Source of the DNA: Pseudomonas petrae
GTDB taxonomy: Bacteria; Pseudomonadota; Gammaproteobacteria; Pseudomonadales; Pseudomonadaceae
Direction: 5' to 3'
Assembly: GCF_021728295.1 (NCBI RefSeq)
Contig: NZ_JAKJXE010000001.1
Location: 682,001-746,000 of the forward strand
Length of the DNA: 64,000 nucleotides
Part shown: positions 41,434-50,527 of the stretch, in pieces
How positions within the stretch are numbered: the stretch's first letter is position 1
Layout of the letters: each line of letters starts with the position of its first letter
Made by a program: the position numbers and the translations under genes
The notes under the pieces: generated by a model
What the model was told of the DNA's origin: nothing
What the model saw: only the letters and a program-made list of their open reading frames with translations
Database searches by the model: none

Positions 41434-41703
41434 GCGTACCTCGAGTTGGCCCATAGCTTTGCCTGACGGCAGGCGAGCCACACCTACCGCGCCAGCGCGG
41501 ACCCGCTTGCTGCATTTTCTGCCGGAGGTCAGGCTATACGGCCTAAAGCTGGTAGGCAGAACGCCTAGCGTACGATTTCCGCTTTCTCTGTGCGCCCCGA
41601 GGTGAGCATGAGGTAGATTCCGTCGACGGAGCGACCTCATATCTGAAGTGACCAGACGCTGGCGACAGTAGATGATCAAATTCGGCCGGATCGCTATGCC
41701 ACT

Positions 41704-42156
41704 TCACCTAATCGAGACAACATCGGCAGTAATCTGCTGAATCCCTGAGGGATTTCCCCTTAATGATAGTTCCTCGGCAACTTGCTCGGCAGAGCGCTTA
41801 GTTTTATATCCCTTGGCATCGCCTGGGTGGTTCGAGGCTGCCAGGCGCTTCCCGGTCTTGACGACGTACAATCGTTTCGCACCAGGCTTCAGCTCGAACC
41901 ATACGATCCAATTCCCACCTGAAGCCTTGGAAGGATCTGGGACAGGTTCCCAAGACAATGAGCCATCTTCGTGCTCGATGACCGCTATAGCAGAAGCAAG
42001 CGCACTACCGCGCCGTTTCGCTGAAGCCCATGCTTGAGCTGCGGTCTCGTAGCGCACAGTGCTTTCCAAGCACGTAACCCATACGCTAGGCGATGCTTGC
42101 ACGAGAAACCCACCTTCCAAGCCACTTTCCACTGCGTAACCAATTATTTTGCCCAT
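41704..42156 (-). CDS. Hypothetical protein
   Basis: A 150-residue soluble protein, MGKIIGYAVESGLEGGFLVQ and on, with no recognised motif and no membrane segment. Codon use is consistent with coding. It lies alone between the HigA-like gene and the replication gene. About 270 bases upstream (41434-41703) show nothing else. Confidence 0.5.
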   Translation of the reverse strand: MGKIIGYAVESGLEGGFLVQASPSVWVTCLESTVRYETAAQAWASAKRRGSALASAIAVIEHEDGSLSWEPVPDPSKASGGNWIVWFELKPGAKRLYVVKTGKRLAASNHPGDAKGYKTKRSAEQVAEELSLRGNPSGIQQITADVVSIR

Positions 42157-42407
42157 CGAATTGCCTCTAATGGTTCTCTACTGCCGCACACCTACTCATC
42201 AACAAGGGACACGCCGAGAGCAGGTGCAATAAAGCTCAGCTAGCTTACCGTAGAATTCTTCCAGCTTTGAGACTACCCATGGACCACCATGAACGGACCA
42301 CCGCCAAAAGCGCGGAGGCTTCGCCATTAGTAATACGCACGGACCTGGGACACCTTTAAGCCCGCAACGAGTGACCCTCATCCGTCGTCGGATCGACGCG
42401 ACTCGGC

Positions 42408-43865
42408 CTACGCTAAAAGCGCTTCGCAATTAGTGATATGCACTGAAGTGGTAGGCTCGACGATATCACTGACATAACGCCCTACAGCGGTCTTGCTGAC
42501 GCCCATGCGGGCTGCAATAGCCCGGATGCTCAATCCCTGAGCTCGAAGTGTTTGGGCCTCAGCTCGACGGTCGACGGTCACTTCTAGGTATATTTCCCTA
42601 TCTACAGCCCCGGCGGCACGCCTACGGCCTTCCTCGCGCTTTCTGTGGCGTTCTGCGGCCTCGCACGGGCTAATTACAGTCCTAAGCTGCCGCTGCTCGT
42701 CTGGCGTGATCCTGAACAGATTGATCAGCGTGTCATTCCTGGGCGTGTACAGCGGGGCATAGTCCCTGCCCTCAAAGCTCACTTTCTCGCCTGCTTCGAA
42801 CGCCTTGGCTTTGCTGAACAACGTCATCAGCTCTCTGGAGCGGCTATTCCATTGCGGGTCTAGCTCACGGGCCAGCGCGGATGCTTCGTGGTACATCTGT
42901 TTGCTGTTGGTTGCGCCCGACAGCAACAGGAAATTTAGCCGCCAGAACAGGTGCTGCATTCGGCAGCCTTCGCTGACACCACCGCGAAGGTCGGCCAGCT
43001 TGCGCAAGTCCTCCAGTCGATCCCACGCGAGCTGGCGGCCGGAGAATCCCCGTAGGTTGTTCGTCTTGCCGCCGAGTACCGATACAAGCTTGAAGGGCTT
43101 GCGCTGGATACGTTCGGCCTGCGCTTGCCGCTGCTGTTCGATTGTCCAACGCGCAGTAGGTAGCAGCGACTCGGCCAGATACTCGAAGTTGTAACGCACC
43201 GGCTGGCCGTCGATGCCGCTCTGAACATGCACCAGGCGGCACACTTCGCCGCTCTTGCTGTTGACGGTTTCCACGGTACGCAGCACGCGGCTTGCATCCT
43301 TCGCCATACGATCGGCCCCAACGTGCGCCAAGCGCTCAACAAGGTAGCGCTGGCAGGCGTTCCAGCGCGGCAATGCCTGACGCGGAATCGTGCCCTCCAA
43401 AAGCCACTTGGCTTGGATTCCGCGGCCGCTGTAAATCAGCATGGACGGGGCGGGTATGCCTTCCTCTGCGCAGAAGTACATCACATAGCTGGCCAGGGCG
43501 TCGGGCGAGAAACCAGCGAGCGCAGGAACGCGATAGGTGTCGAGATCGGCGAACAGTAACCCCAAGCGCGATAGATTCACGACGCGCCGGTTGGGGCGCA
43601 TGAATTCGGCCTGTGACATCCATGTGTCGCGGGTTTTGTCTACCAGACCGAGAACGGTCGGCATATCTGCCAACAAGTGGGACGACTGGCGCTTGTCGCC
43701 ACGCACATCAACAAGAAGGGAAAAAAAGCCGCTCCGGGTGCTGTCGTGGTACGTCTGCGCCTCGCCCTGTGAACTGAACAGCGCAAGCTGTGAGCGTTGA
43801 TGTTGAGCATGCGTAGTCCTACGATGCTGCTGCGAAATGGGCCCTGGATCGGACCCGGTCCGCAC
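42408..43865 (-). CDS. Primase-like replication protein with C-terminal HTH
   Basis: A 485-residue protein. LGLLFADLDTYR (D107, D109) and MLIYSGRGIQAKW (about 146-154) are the paired motifs of archaeo-eukaryotic-type primase/polymerase folds. The C-terminus has LRAQGLSIRAIAARMGVSKT, a resolvase-like HTH. Such proteins serve as replication initiators in mobilisable islands. The GTG start at 43865 has GGAG eight bases upstream and lies just after the AlpA stop. It ends in TNCEALLA. Initiator function is inferred. Confidence 0.72.
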   Translation of the reverse strand: MRTGSDPGPISQQHRRTTHAQHQRSQLALFSSQGEAQTYHDSTRSGFFSLLVDVRGDKRQSSHLLADMPTVLGLVDKTRDTWMSQAEFMRPNRRVVNLSRLGLLFADLDTYRVPALAGFSPDALASYVMYFCAEEGIPAPSMLIYSGRGIQAKWLLEGTIPRQALPRWNACQRYLVERLAHVGADRMAKDASRVLRTVETVNSKSGEVCRLVHVQSGIDGQPVRYNFEYLAESLLPTARWTIEQQRQAQAERIQRKPFKLVSVLGGKTNNLRGFSGRQLAWDRLEDLRKLADLRGGVSEGCRMQHLFWRLNFLLLSGATNSKQMYHEASALARELDPQWNSRSRELMTLFSKAKAFEAGEKVSFEGRDYAPLYTPRNDTLINLFRITPDEQRQLRTVISPCEAAERHRKREEGRRRAAGAVDREIYLEVTVDRRAEAQTLRAQGLSIRAIAARMGVSKTAVGRYVSDIVEPTTSVHITNCEALLA

Positions 43866-43868
43866 TAC

Positions 43869-44093
43869 TCAGGCTCCAATTCCAGGTCTGGGAGCCGGGC
43901 CAGAAGCTTTGCACGCGTCAATCCATTCTTCGACTTCAGCCAAATCCCAAGCAACATTCCGGCTGGTCAAAGCGATACGGCGTGGGAAATCACCCCTTTG
44001 TTCCATGTTGTAAATTGTGCGCTCAGCCAGCGGGATCATCGCATGCAATTTCTTACGGTTGATGAGTGTTTTGCTCTTTGGTTTCGTCTCCAT
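43869..44093 (-). CDS. AlpA-family regulator / excisionase
   Basis: A 74-residue MerR-like winged HTH: KTLINRKKLHAMIPLAERTI then GDFPRRIALTSRNVAWDLAE and VEEWIDA. AlpA proteins activate integrase or excision in P4-like islands. It directly precedes the replication gene with three bases between. Confidence 0.88.
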   Translation of the reverse strand: METKPKSKTLINRKKLHAMIPLAERTIYNMEQRGDFPRRIALTSRNVAWDLAEVEEWIDACKASGPAPRPGIGA

Positions 44094-44172
44094 GGGGTCG
44101 CTTTCCTTCGAAGTTGTCAGATGCTTGACAATGCCTTCGAGGGCCAGAACTAGGACGCAAAAAAGTTAGAAT

Positions 44173-45030
44173 ATGGTTGTCAATCGGAGCTATCATCCAA
44201 GGATGGGAAAAAACTTAAAGCCGTCGAGCACCTACGACCCGCTTCTGCAACTGCTGGTTAGGGAGAGCGATACATCGTCTGATCGCATCCGGTCGAAATT
44301 GAGTAACCACTACGACTGGTGCTTCTGCGAGCTATGCTGGCGGTCCACCGAGTATGCGATCAGCATGGCGGCGCCAAAGGTGTTCAAGCGCTTAAAGCGC
44401 GAAAATGTCAAAGTGGTGCCGCTAACAGAATCTGTTCGTACAAGGGCTCAGAAAAAAGCCGATATATTGGTTGCTCGTTACGAACAGGCATTGAGGGGGG
44501 AGTTTGGCAAATATGGGCCCTCCCGGATGCTGTTGAGATACTGTGATATGCAGGAATTGCGCGGAGACTTTTCGATAGCTGCATTCCGCGAGCATGTGGA
44601 GCGCCGAATGCTCGTTTCTATCTGGGCGGAAGACGGCGAATTACTGAGACCTGCGACCCTGCCGGGCCAGCCTGAAGGCGCAGCCAGACCGAGCAAACTC
44701 TACTGTGAAGCTCATAATCCGCGGCGTAGCGATGAAGCTCGCCGCGCCTATCAGCGCGACCGTAGGTTTGCACTTGAGTATGAGGAACTGATTGCCCAAA
44801 TATGGGCACAAGGAGCTGCCGTGCTCCGTAGGTGGGATATAGAAACATGGGCAGATGTCAGGAAAAAGGCCTACGTCCAACTCCAAACACTCAAATCGCC
44901 AACAAGCTCGCTGGATGATTTGTTAAACCGAGGCGTTACGAACCAATCTGAAATCGCCCGGGAGCTTGGCGTATCGCGCCAAGCAATCTCTGCGGCCATC
45001 AGACGGCGAACTCGAAAGCTGGCAGATTGA
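44173..45030 (+). CDS. HTH protein with cysteine cluster
   Basis: A 285-residue protein (276 from ATG 44203). CFCELCWRS (about residues 50-58) and a later YCEAHNPRRSDEARRAYQRD provide Cys/His for a zinc site. The C-terminus has TNQSEIARELGVSRQAISAA, a clear HTH. Function unknown; it is common next to integrases in pseudomonad islands from memory. Divergent from the AlpA gene, convergent with the integrase. Start choice is open because neither ATG has a strong site. Confidence 0.6.
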   Translation: MVVNRSYHPRMGKNLKPSSTYDPLLQLLVRESDTSSDRIRSKLSNHYDWCFCELCWRSTEYAISMAAPKVFKRLKRENVKVVPLTESVRTRAQKKADILVARYEQALRGEFGKYGPSRMLLRYCDMQELRGDFSIAAFREHVERRMLVSIWAEDGELLRPATLPGQPEGAARPSKLYCEAHNPRRSDEARRAYQRDRRFALEYEELIAQIWAQGAAVLRRWDIETWADVRKKAYVQLQTLKSPTSSLDDLLNRGVTNQSEIARELGVSRQAISAAIRRRTRKLAD

Positions 45031-45040
45031 ATTTCTAACT

Positions 45041-46261
45041 TTATTCTTGGCCGCCATTTCTTCGACGTGGCCGGTGAAGGGTCCACTCGTCAATCATATC
45101 CGCCCAATCCTGCAACATCGCCCGACGCTGATCGCGGTATTCAGCCTTGTTATAGACGGCTCGTACGCCCTTCTGCTCGTGCGCAAGGCACTTCTCAATC
45201 CAGTCTGAGTTATAACCCGCTTCATGCAGCAGCGTGCTCGCTGTCCGCCTCAAATCATGCGGTCCGAACTTGCTCAACGGCTTCCCCTCTTTCTGCGCGA
45301 GCCGATAGGTCAGCGTCAGCACCTGATTGATCGTCGCGGTGCTCATTGGCAAATCGGAATCGTACCGAGAGGGAAAAACGTAATCCGAACCACCGGCAAA
45401 CGTCTTCAGAGCAATGAAAAAATCCAGCGCCTGCTGAGATAAGAACACCAAATGGGGGTTGCGGCGCTTCATCCGCTCTTTCGGAATGGTCCACAAGGCC
45501 TCGCTGAAATTGATCTCGCTCCAAGTAGCGTTGGTCAACTCACTTTTGCGGACCATGGTCAGCAACAACAGCTTAGCGGCCACCCTAACGGAGGAGGCGG
45601 TGCCGATGCGGTCTAGGTACTGATACATCAACGCGATTTCGTCAGGCCCTAAAGCGCGGTCACGCGGCTCAAATTTCGCGATGCTTGCAGGACGTACCAG
45701 ATCAGCCGGGTTCTCGACCTTCTGGCCACGCTCAATCGCCCATCGGAACACCTGCATCACAATCTCGCGGGAGTGCACCGCCGTGGCTGGAGCTCCACGC
45801 TCTACGATTGCATCAGTCAGCGTTCGCAGATCCTCATGATTGATTTCCACGAGCTTCTGATTACCGAAGTGCGGCTTTAGCTCGCGCTCGTAAACAGATC
45901 GGCGCATGTCCCGGGTCGAGTCAGCCATCTGATACCCACGCAGCCATTTCTCAGCCCACGCGTCAAACGTCTCTGCCCCTTTGGTGCGTGCCTTGGCACG
46001 GGCCTTCTCTTTGGCAGGTGACTTGCCAGCCGAAACCATCTTTTTCGCCTCGCCCAAGCGCTCTCTGGCCTCAGCAAGCGTGATGCCACCCACGCCATAA
46101 CGACCGAACGTAATGGTCTCCTGACGGCCGTTGATGGAGTAGTTGTAGCGAAAAGAGATGGAACCGGCAGCGGTGACTGCCACGTACAACCCGTCACGGT
46201 CGTTCACTTTGTAGAGTTTTTCTTTCGGCTTGAGATTACGCAGCTTGGTATCGGTCAACAT
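45041..46261 (-). CDS. Tyrosine integrase, DUF4102/P4 type
   Basis: A 406-residue recombinase from MLTDTKLRNLKPKEKLYKVN, the usual start of this family. N-terminal DUF4102 arm-binding domain, then the catalytic domain with TMVRKSELTNATW (Arg I), HDLRRTASTLLHEAG (HxxR), and VRAVYNKAEY (Tyr nucleophile). It lies about 300 bases from the guaA end, the position expected for an integrase acting there. An ATG six codons upstream is also possible. The region between the gene and guaA holds repeated TACCATG sites. Confidence 0.9.
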   Translation of the reverse strand: MLTDTKLRNLKPKEKLYKVNDRDGLYVAVTAAGSISFRYNYSINGRQETITFGRYGVGGITLAEARERLGEAKKMVSAGKSPAKEKARAKARTKGAETFDAWAEKWLRGYQMADSTRDMRRSVYERELKPHFGNQKLVEINHEDLRTLTDAIVERGAPATAVHSREIVMQVFRWAIERGQKVENPADLVRPASIAKFEPRDRALGPDEIALMYQYLDRIGTASSVRVAAKLLLLTMVRKSELTNATWSEINFSEALWTIPKERMKRRNPHLVFLSQQALDFFIALKTFAGGSDYVFPSRYDSDLPMSTATINQVLTLTYRLAQKEGKPLSKFGPHDLRRTASTLLHEAGYNSDWIEKCLAHEQKGVRAVYNKAEYRDQRRAMLQDWADMIDEWTLHRPRRRNGGQE

Positions 46262-46355
46262 GGCAGTTATGGATTCCATGGAAAAAATACCATGCTCAGA
46301 AAAGCACTCATGCACCACGGTAAAGCCCAATAAAACCGGGGTTATCGTGAGATTT

Positions 46356-46392
46356 GATACCATGTCCATCCCTACTAAGGTGACATGGTATC
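46356..46392. repeat. Inverted repeat near attR (integrase/Xis site candidate)
   Basis: GATACCATGTC (46356-46366) and GACATGGTATC (46382-46392) are perfect 11-base arms with 15 bases between. TACCATGC also occurs at 46288-46295 and 46431-46438. This looks like arm-type binding sites upstream of the integrase gene. Confidence 0.65.
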
Positions 46393-46498
46393 GAGCACCA
46401 AGCATGGCATTTGGCTTAGTCAATGCCCCGTACCATGCCACATAAACACGGTGCTTGGCGATGCACAAAGCTGCCAGAATTTGCCAGACCCAAAAAGC

Positions 46499-46522
46499 CA
46501 AAAGCCCGCAATTACGCGGGCT
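46499..46522 (-). terminator. Terminator downstream of guaA (island copy)
   Basis: Same hairpin as at 27461-27482 (AGCCCGC arms), read from the guaA strand and followed by TTTTGG. It now lies inside the island edge and can end guaA transcription. Confidence 0.8.
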
Positions 46523-46569
46523 CCAGGGTATTTCTTGCTAGATCGTGCCGGACAATGCCGGACGCCCCA

Positions 46570-48147
46570 TCATTCCCACTCAATCGTCGCAGGCGGCTTG
46601 CTCGACACGTCATAAGTCACGCGCGAAATGCCTTCGATCTCATTGATGATCCGGCCGCTCACCGTTTCCAGCAACTCGTAAGGCAGGTGCGCCCAACGTG
46701 CGGTCATGAAGTCGATGGTTTCTACGGCACGCAGGGCAACAACCCAAGCGTAACGACGGCCATCGCCGACCACGCCAACCGATTTCACCGGCTGGAACAC
46801 AACGAATGCCTGGCTGACCTTGTGGTACCAGTCGGCTTTGCGCAGTTCTTCGATGAAGATGTGGTCGGCGCGACGCAGCAGGTCGGCGTATTCCTTCTTC
46901 ACTTCACCGAGGATCCGCACGCCCAGGCCTGGACCCGGGAATGGGTGGCGGTAGACCATGTCGTACGGCAGGCCAAGTTCGAGGCCCAGACGACGGACTT
47001 CGTCCTTGAACAGTTCGCGCAGTGGCTCGACCAGCTTCAGGTTCATCTCTTCCGGCAGGCCGCCCACATTGTGGTGCGACTTGATGACGTGGGCCTTGCC
47101 GCTTTTGGCGCCAGCGGACTCGATCACGTCAGGGTAGATGGTGCCCTGGGCCAGGTACTTGATGTTGTCGAGCTTGGTCGACTCGGCGTCGAACACGTCG
47201 ATGAAGGTGCGCCCGATGATCTTGCGCTTCTTCTCCGGATCGCTTTCGCCGGCAAGGTTGTTGAGGAACTGGTCCTCGGCGTTGGCGCGGATCACCTTGA
47301 CGCCCATGTTCTCGGCGAACATGGCCATGACTTGCTCGCCTTCGTGCAAACGCAGCAGGCCGTTGTCGACGAAGACGCAGGTCAGTTGGTCGCCGATGGC
47401 TTTGTGCAGCAGCGCCGCGACCACCGAGGAGTCAACACCGCCGGACAGGCCCAGCAGGACGTTGTCGGTGCCGACCTGGGCGCGAACCTGAGCGATGGCG
47501 TCTTCAGCGATCTTGGACGGGGTCCACAGCGCTTCGCAGCCGCAGATATCGAGGATGAAGCGCGACAGGATGCGACCGCCCTGCTTGGTGTGGGTCACTT
47601 CCGGGTGGAACTGCACGCCGTAGTAACCGCGGGTGTCGTCGGCCATGCCGGCGATCGGGCAGCTTGGGGTGCTGGCCAGTACGTGGAAGCCTTCCGGGAT
47701 CTCGGTGACTTTGTCGCCGTGGCTCATCCACACGTCGAGACCGAAAACGCCATCGGCGTCGACGTGGTCTTCGATGCCATCCAGCACGCGGCTCTTGCCG
47801 ACGACGTCGACACGGGCATAACCGAATTCACGCAATTCAGAGCCGGCTACGCGGCCGCCGAGCTGCTCGGCCATGGTTTGCATGCCGTAGCAGATCCCGA
47901 AGATAGGCACGTTCAGGTCGAACACGGCCTGCGGCGCGCGCGGGCTGTCGGCAACGTGGACGGACTCGGGGCCGCCGGCGAGGATGATGCCTTTCGGGGC
48001 GAATTCGCGGATCGCTTTGTCCGACATGTCGAACGGGTGCAGTTCGCAGTAAACGCCGATTTCGCGAACGCGACGGGCGATCAGCTGGGTGTACTGGGAA
48101 CCGAAGTCCAGGATCAGGATGCGGTGGGCGTGAATGTCGAGGGCCAT
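46570..48147 (-). CDS. guaA: GMP synthase (glutamine-hydrolysing)
   Basis: GuaA makes GMP from XMP, glutamine and ATP. The 525-residue enzyme has the class I amidotransferase ([15 protein letters not shown], Cys; [10 protein letters not shown]), the PP-loop [12 protein letters not shown] and the C-terminal dimerisation domain. Start [11 protein letters not shown]; an ATG two codons upstream also exists. The reading frame is complete despite the island at its end. It follows guaB by about 100 bases. Confidence 0.97.
   Translation of the reverse strand: MALDIHAHRILILDFGSQYTQLIARRVREIGVYCELHPFDMSDKAIREFAPKGIILAGGPESVHVADSPRAPQAVFDLNVPIFGICYGMQTMAEQLGGRVAGSELREFGYARVDVVGKSRVLDGIEDHVDADGVFGLDVWMSHGDKVTEIPEGFHVLASTPSCPIAGMADDTRGYYGVQFHPEVTHTKQGGRILSRFILDICGCEALWTPSKIAEDAIAQVRAQVGTDNVLLGLSGGVDSSVVAALLHKAIGDQLTCVFVDNGLLRLHEGEQVMAMFAENMGVKVIRANAEDQFLNNLAGESDPEKKRKIIGRTFIDVFDAESTKLDNIKYLAQGTIYPDVIESAGAKSGKAHVIKSHHNVGGLPEEMNLKLVEPLRELFKDEVRRLGLELGLPYDMVYRHPFPGPGLGVRILGEVKKEYADLLRRADHIFIEELRKADWYHKVSQAFVVFQPVKSVGVVGDGRRYAWVVALRAVETIDFMTARWAHLPYELLETVSGRIINEIEGISRVTYDVSSKPPATIEWE
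46571..46580. other. Candidate attR in guaA 3' end
   Basis: ATTCCCACTC covers the final codons of guaA (IEWE stop) on the minus strand and repeats 27506-27515. Confidence 0.6.
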
Positions 48148-48177
48148 AGTCATTCTCGTCGAAAATCAGAAACAAGA

Positions 48178-48243
48178 CGGGGCTGTCATGAACAGCCCCG
48201 GTACACAATTCGTGAAACGCGCCTGAGTCATCAGGCGCGTTTC
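48178..48243. promoter_or_regulatory. Two hairpins between guaB and guaA
   Basis: Hairpin 1: CGGGGCTGT (48178-48186) with ACAGCCCCG (48192-48200). Hairpin 2: GAAACGCGCCTGA (48214-48226) with TCAGGCGCGTTTC (48231-48243), 13 perfect pairs and a four-base loop. Neither is followed on the minus strand by a long T run, so they may be mRNA-stability or attenuation elements. Confidence 0.6.
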
Positions 48244-48245
48244 GA

Positions 48246-49715
48246 TCAACCTACGCGGTAGTTCGGCGCTTCCTTGGTGATCTGTACGTCGTGAACGTGG
48301 GACTCAGCCATGCCGGCACCGGTGATGCGCACGAATTCAGGCTTGGTGCGCATTTCGTGGATGTCGGCGCTGCCGGTGTAACCCATTGAAGAGCGCAGGC
48401 CGCCCATCAACTGGTGAACGATGGCAGTCAGCGAACCCTTGTACGCAACGCGGCCTTCAATACCTTCCGGTACGAGTTTTTCCGCGCCGTCGGACGAGTC
48501 CTGGAAGTACCGGTCCGAGGAGCCCTGGGCCTGGGACATTGCGCCCAGCGAACCCATGCCGCGATAGGCCTTGTACGAACGGCCCTGGAACAGCTCGATC
48601 TCGCCCGGAGCTTCTTCGGTACCGGCAAACATCGAGCCCATCATCACGCAGTAGGCGCCGGCAACGATGGCCTTGGACAGGTCACCCGAGAAGCGGATGC
48701 CGCCGTCGGCGATCAGCGGAACGTCAGTGCCTTCCAGCGCCGAAGCCACGTTGGCGATGGCGCTGATTTGCGGGACGCCCACGCCAGCGACGATACGGGT
48801 GGTGCAGATGGAGCCAGGACCGATGCCGACCTTCACGCCGTCAGCGCCGGCTTCGACCAGTGCGAGTGCAGCGGCGCCGGTGGCGATGTTGCCGCCGATG
48901 ACTTGTACATCAGGGAAGTTCTGTTTGACCCAGCGAACGCGGTCGATCACGCCTTTGGAGTGGCCGTGGGCGGTGTCGACAACGATGACGTCCACGCCCG
49001 CAGCAACCAGCGCGCTGACGCGTTCGCCGGTGTCTTTACCGGTGCCGACTGCAGCGCCGACGCGCAGACGACCCTGGTCGTCTTTGCTCGCGAGAGGCCA
49101 GGCTTTGGATTTCTCGATGTCCTTGACGGTCATCATGCCCTTGAGGGCGAACTTGTCGTCGACGATCAGGACTTTTTCCAGACGGTGCTTGTGCAGCAGA
49201 TCACGCACTTCGTACTTGTCGGCGCCTTCACGGACGGTGACCAGACGCTCTTTCGGCGTCATCACTTCGCGAACAGGAACATCGAGACGGGTTTCAAAAC
49301 GGACGTCGCGGGAGGTCACGATGCCGACGAGCTCGCCGTCATGCAGGACCGGAACGCCGGATATGTTGTGTTGACGGGTCAGTTCGAACAGATCGCGAAC
49401 AGTGGCGTCAGCCTCGATGGTGATCGGATCCTTGACCACACCCGCTTCGAACTTCTTGACCTTGCGCACTTCGGCAGCTTGCTGCTCGACGGTCATGTTC
49501 TTGTGGATGATGCCGATGCCGCCTTCCTGAGCCATGGCGATTGCCAGACGGGCTTCAGTGACGGTGTCCATAGCGGCGGAAACGAGGGGGATGTTGAGTT
49601 CGATGCCACGGGTCAATCGTGTTTTCAGACTGACTTCGTTAGGAAGCACCTCGGAATAACCGGGCACAAGGAGAATGTCGTCGAATGTAAGGGCTTCTTG
49701 GCTTATACGCAGCAT
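48246..49715 (-). CDS. guaB: IMP dehydrogenase
   Basis: GuaB oxidises IMP to XMP with NAD. The 489-residue chain has the (beta/alpha)8 barrel interrupted by a CBS pair (about 95-205), the catalytic loop [15 protein letters not shown] with active Cys, and the flap-region GVEGRV-like [10 protein letters not shown]. Standard start [16 protein letters not shown]. Upstream of guaA in one operon. Confidence 0.97.
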   Translation of the reverse strand: MLRISQEALTFDDILLVPGYSEVLPNEVSLKTRLTRGIELNIPLVSAAMDTVTEARLAIAMAQEGGIGIIHKNMTVEQQAAEVRKVKKFEAGVVKDPITIEADATVRDLFELTRQHNISGVPVLHDGELVGIVTSRDVRFETRLDVPVREVMTPKERLVTVREGADKYEVRDLLHKHRLEKVLIVDDKFALKGMMTVKDIEKSKAWPLASKDDQGRLRVGAAVGTGKDTGERVSALVAAGVDVIVVDTAHGHSKGVIDRVRWVKQNFPDVQVIGGNIATGAAALALVEAGADGVKVGIGPGSICTTRIVAGVGVPQISAIANVASALEGTDVPLIADGGIRFSGDLSKAIVAGAYCVMMGSMFAGTEEAPGEIELFQGRSYKAYRGMGSLGAMSQAQGSSDRYFQDSSDGAEKLVPEGIEGRVAYKGSLTAIVHQLMGGLRSSMGYTGSADIHEMRTKPEFVRITGAGMAESHVHDVQITKEAPNYRVG

Positions 49716-49842
49716 CGCTGGGCTCCCGAGCGGGAAAATGGAAGCGCGCCATTGTACCCAGACACCTGCACTATCTCAATGTAAAGATCAGGCTATTTAC
49801 CTTATGAGCGAGATTAATGCGGTCTATCGCTGCACAGGACTT

Positions 49843-50391
49843 CTACAGCCTGACTTTGACGTGGGACACCGGACGGTCCATGCGTTCGGCAAACGCCTCG
49901 ACAAAGCTGCTTTTGAAGCCGGCATCCAGCCAGTTGTTGAAAATGAACCCCAGATTCGAGAACCCGCACGGCTCCAGAAACAGAAAGCCGTTGATGTCGT
50001 CTTCATGGCGGCATTCGGGGCACATGAAGTTGTCGGTGTGGCCCGGCATCCATTCTTCGAGGCTGTCGAACAGGGCTTCGCCGATCTCACGCCGACACTC
50101 CGGGCAACCGGCCTCCTCTTTGAAACCCTGCTGCGGCGTATAGATGCAGCGCTTGAGGACGATCTCCAGACCGTTGACCGGCTGACCGAACGGCAAGGCA
50201 TCAGGGTTTTCAACGATGCGTCGCGCGCCCCGGGCAACCGCATAGGCCATGCGGTTGAAGCTGCGCCCGCAGGTGGTCAGCGATTCCTCGACGACGTTCA
50301 GCTTCACCAGCCAGCGCAGAATCGCCCGCGCCTTCGCTTCGTGCGCAGGAAAGCTGGAGATTTGCGGGACGATGATGCTTTGGGTGTCCAT
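49843..50391 (-). CDS. Zinc-ribbon protein of unknown function
   Basis: The 182-residue protein starts MDTQSIIVPQISSFPAHEAK and carries two CxxC pairs (AGCPECRREI and FMCPECRHED), probably one zinc site. Pseudomonas relatives are often named 'sugar ABC transporter ATPase', but no ATPase motif is visible. Position between guaB and xseA is conserved. Start at 50391 excludes 33 upstream codons that run toward the xseA promoter. Confidence 0.75.
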   Translation of the reverse strand: MDTQSIIVPQISSFPAHEAKARAILRWLVKLNVVEESLTTCGRSFNRMAYAVARGARRIVENPDALPFGQPVNGLEIVLKRCIYTPQQGFKEEAGCPECRREIGEALFDSLEEWMPGHTDNFMCPECRHEDDINGFLFLEPCGFSNLGFIFNNWLDAGFKSSFVEAFAERMDRPVSHVKVRL

Positions 50392-50527
50392 GACGGGCCT
50401 GTCTGACGAGTAATCGGGGGGCGGCAGCTTAATCGCGCTGTCGGTGACGTCAAGTAGGGCGGTTGGGGAGCGCGCCGTCCGCGATCTCATCTGGTGACCC
50501 GTACCCCAATGCCTTTATGATGCCGCC

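Larger units (their letters stand above)
40703..42347. repeat. Dispersed AATACGCA(C/T)GGAC repeat
   Basis: Three copies: 40703-40718 (AATACGCATGGACCTG), 40751-40766 (AATACGCACGGACTTT) and 42332-42347 (AATACGCACGGACCTG). The last resembles the 3' end of the replication gene (TGATATGCAC). They could be Rep-binding or mobile relics; their nature is unclear. Confidence 0.4.
27506..46580. mobile_element. Genomic island integrated at the guaA 3' end
   Basis: Boundaries are set by ATTCCCACTC at 27506-27515 and at 46571-46580, the latter being the last codons and stop of guaA (minus strand). A P4-type tyrosine integrase (45041-46261) lies right beside guaA. The interior holds an AlpA regulator, a primase-like replication gene, traJ, trbJ/trbK-like/trbL and defence cargo. 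guaA 3' ends are a known island target. The island is about 19 kb. It lacks a visible relaxase, coupling protein or VirB4/TrbE ATPase, so it is likely mobilised with help. Confidence 0.8.

Noticed and set aside
46499..46580. tRNA gene as the island target
   Set aside because: No cloverleaf can be drawn; the target is the 3' end of guaA itself.
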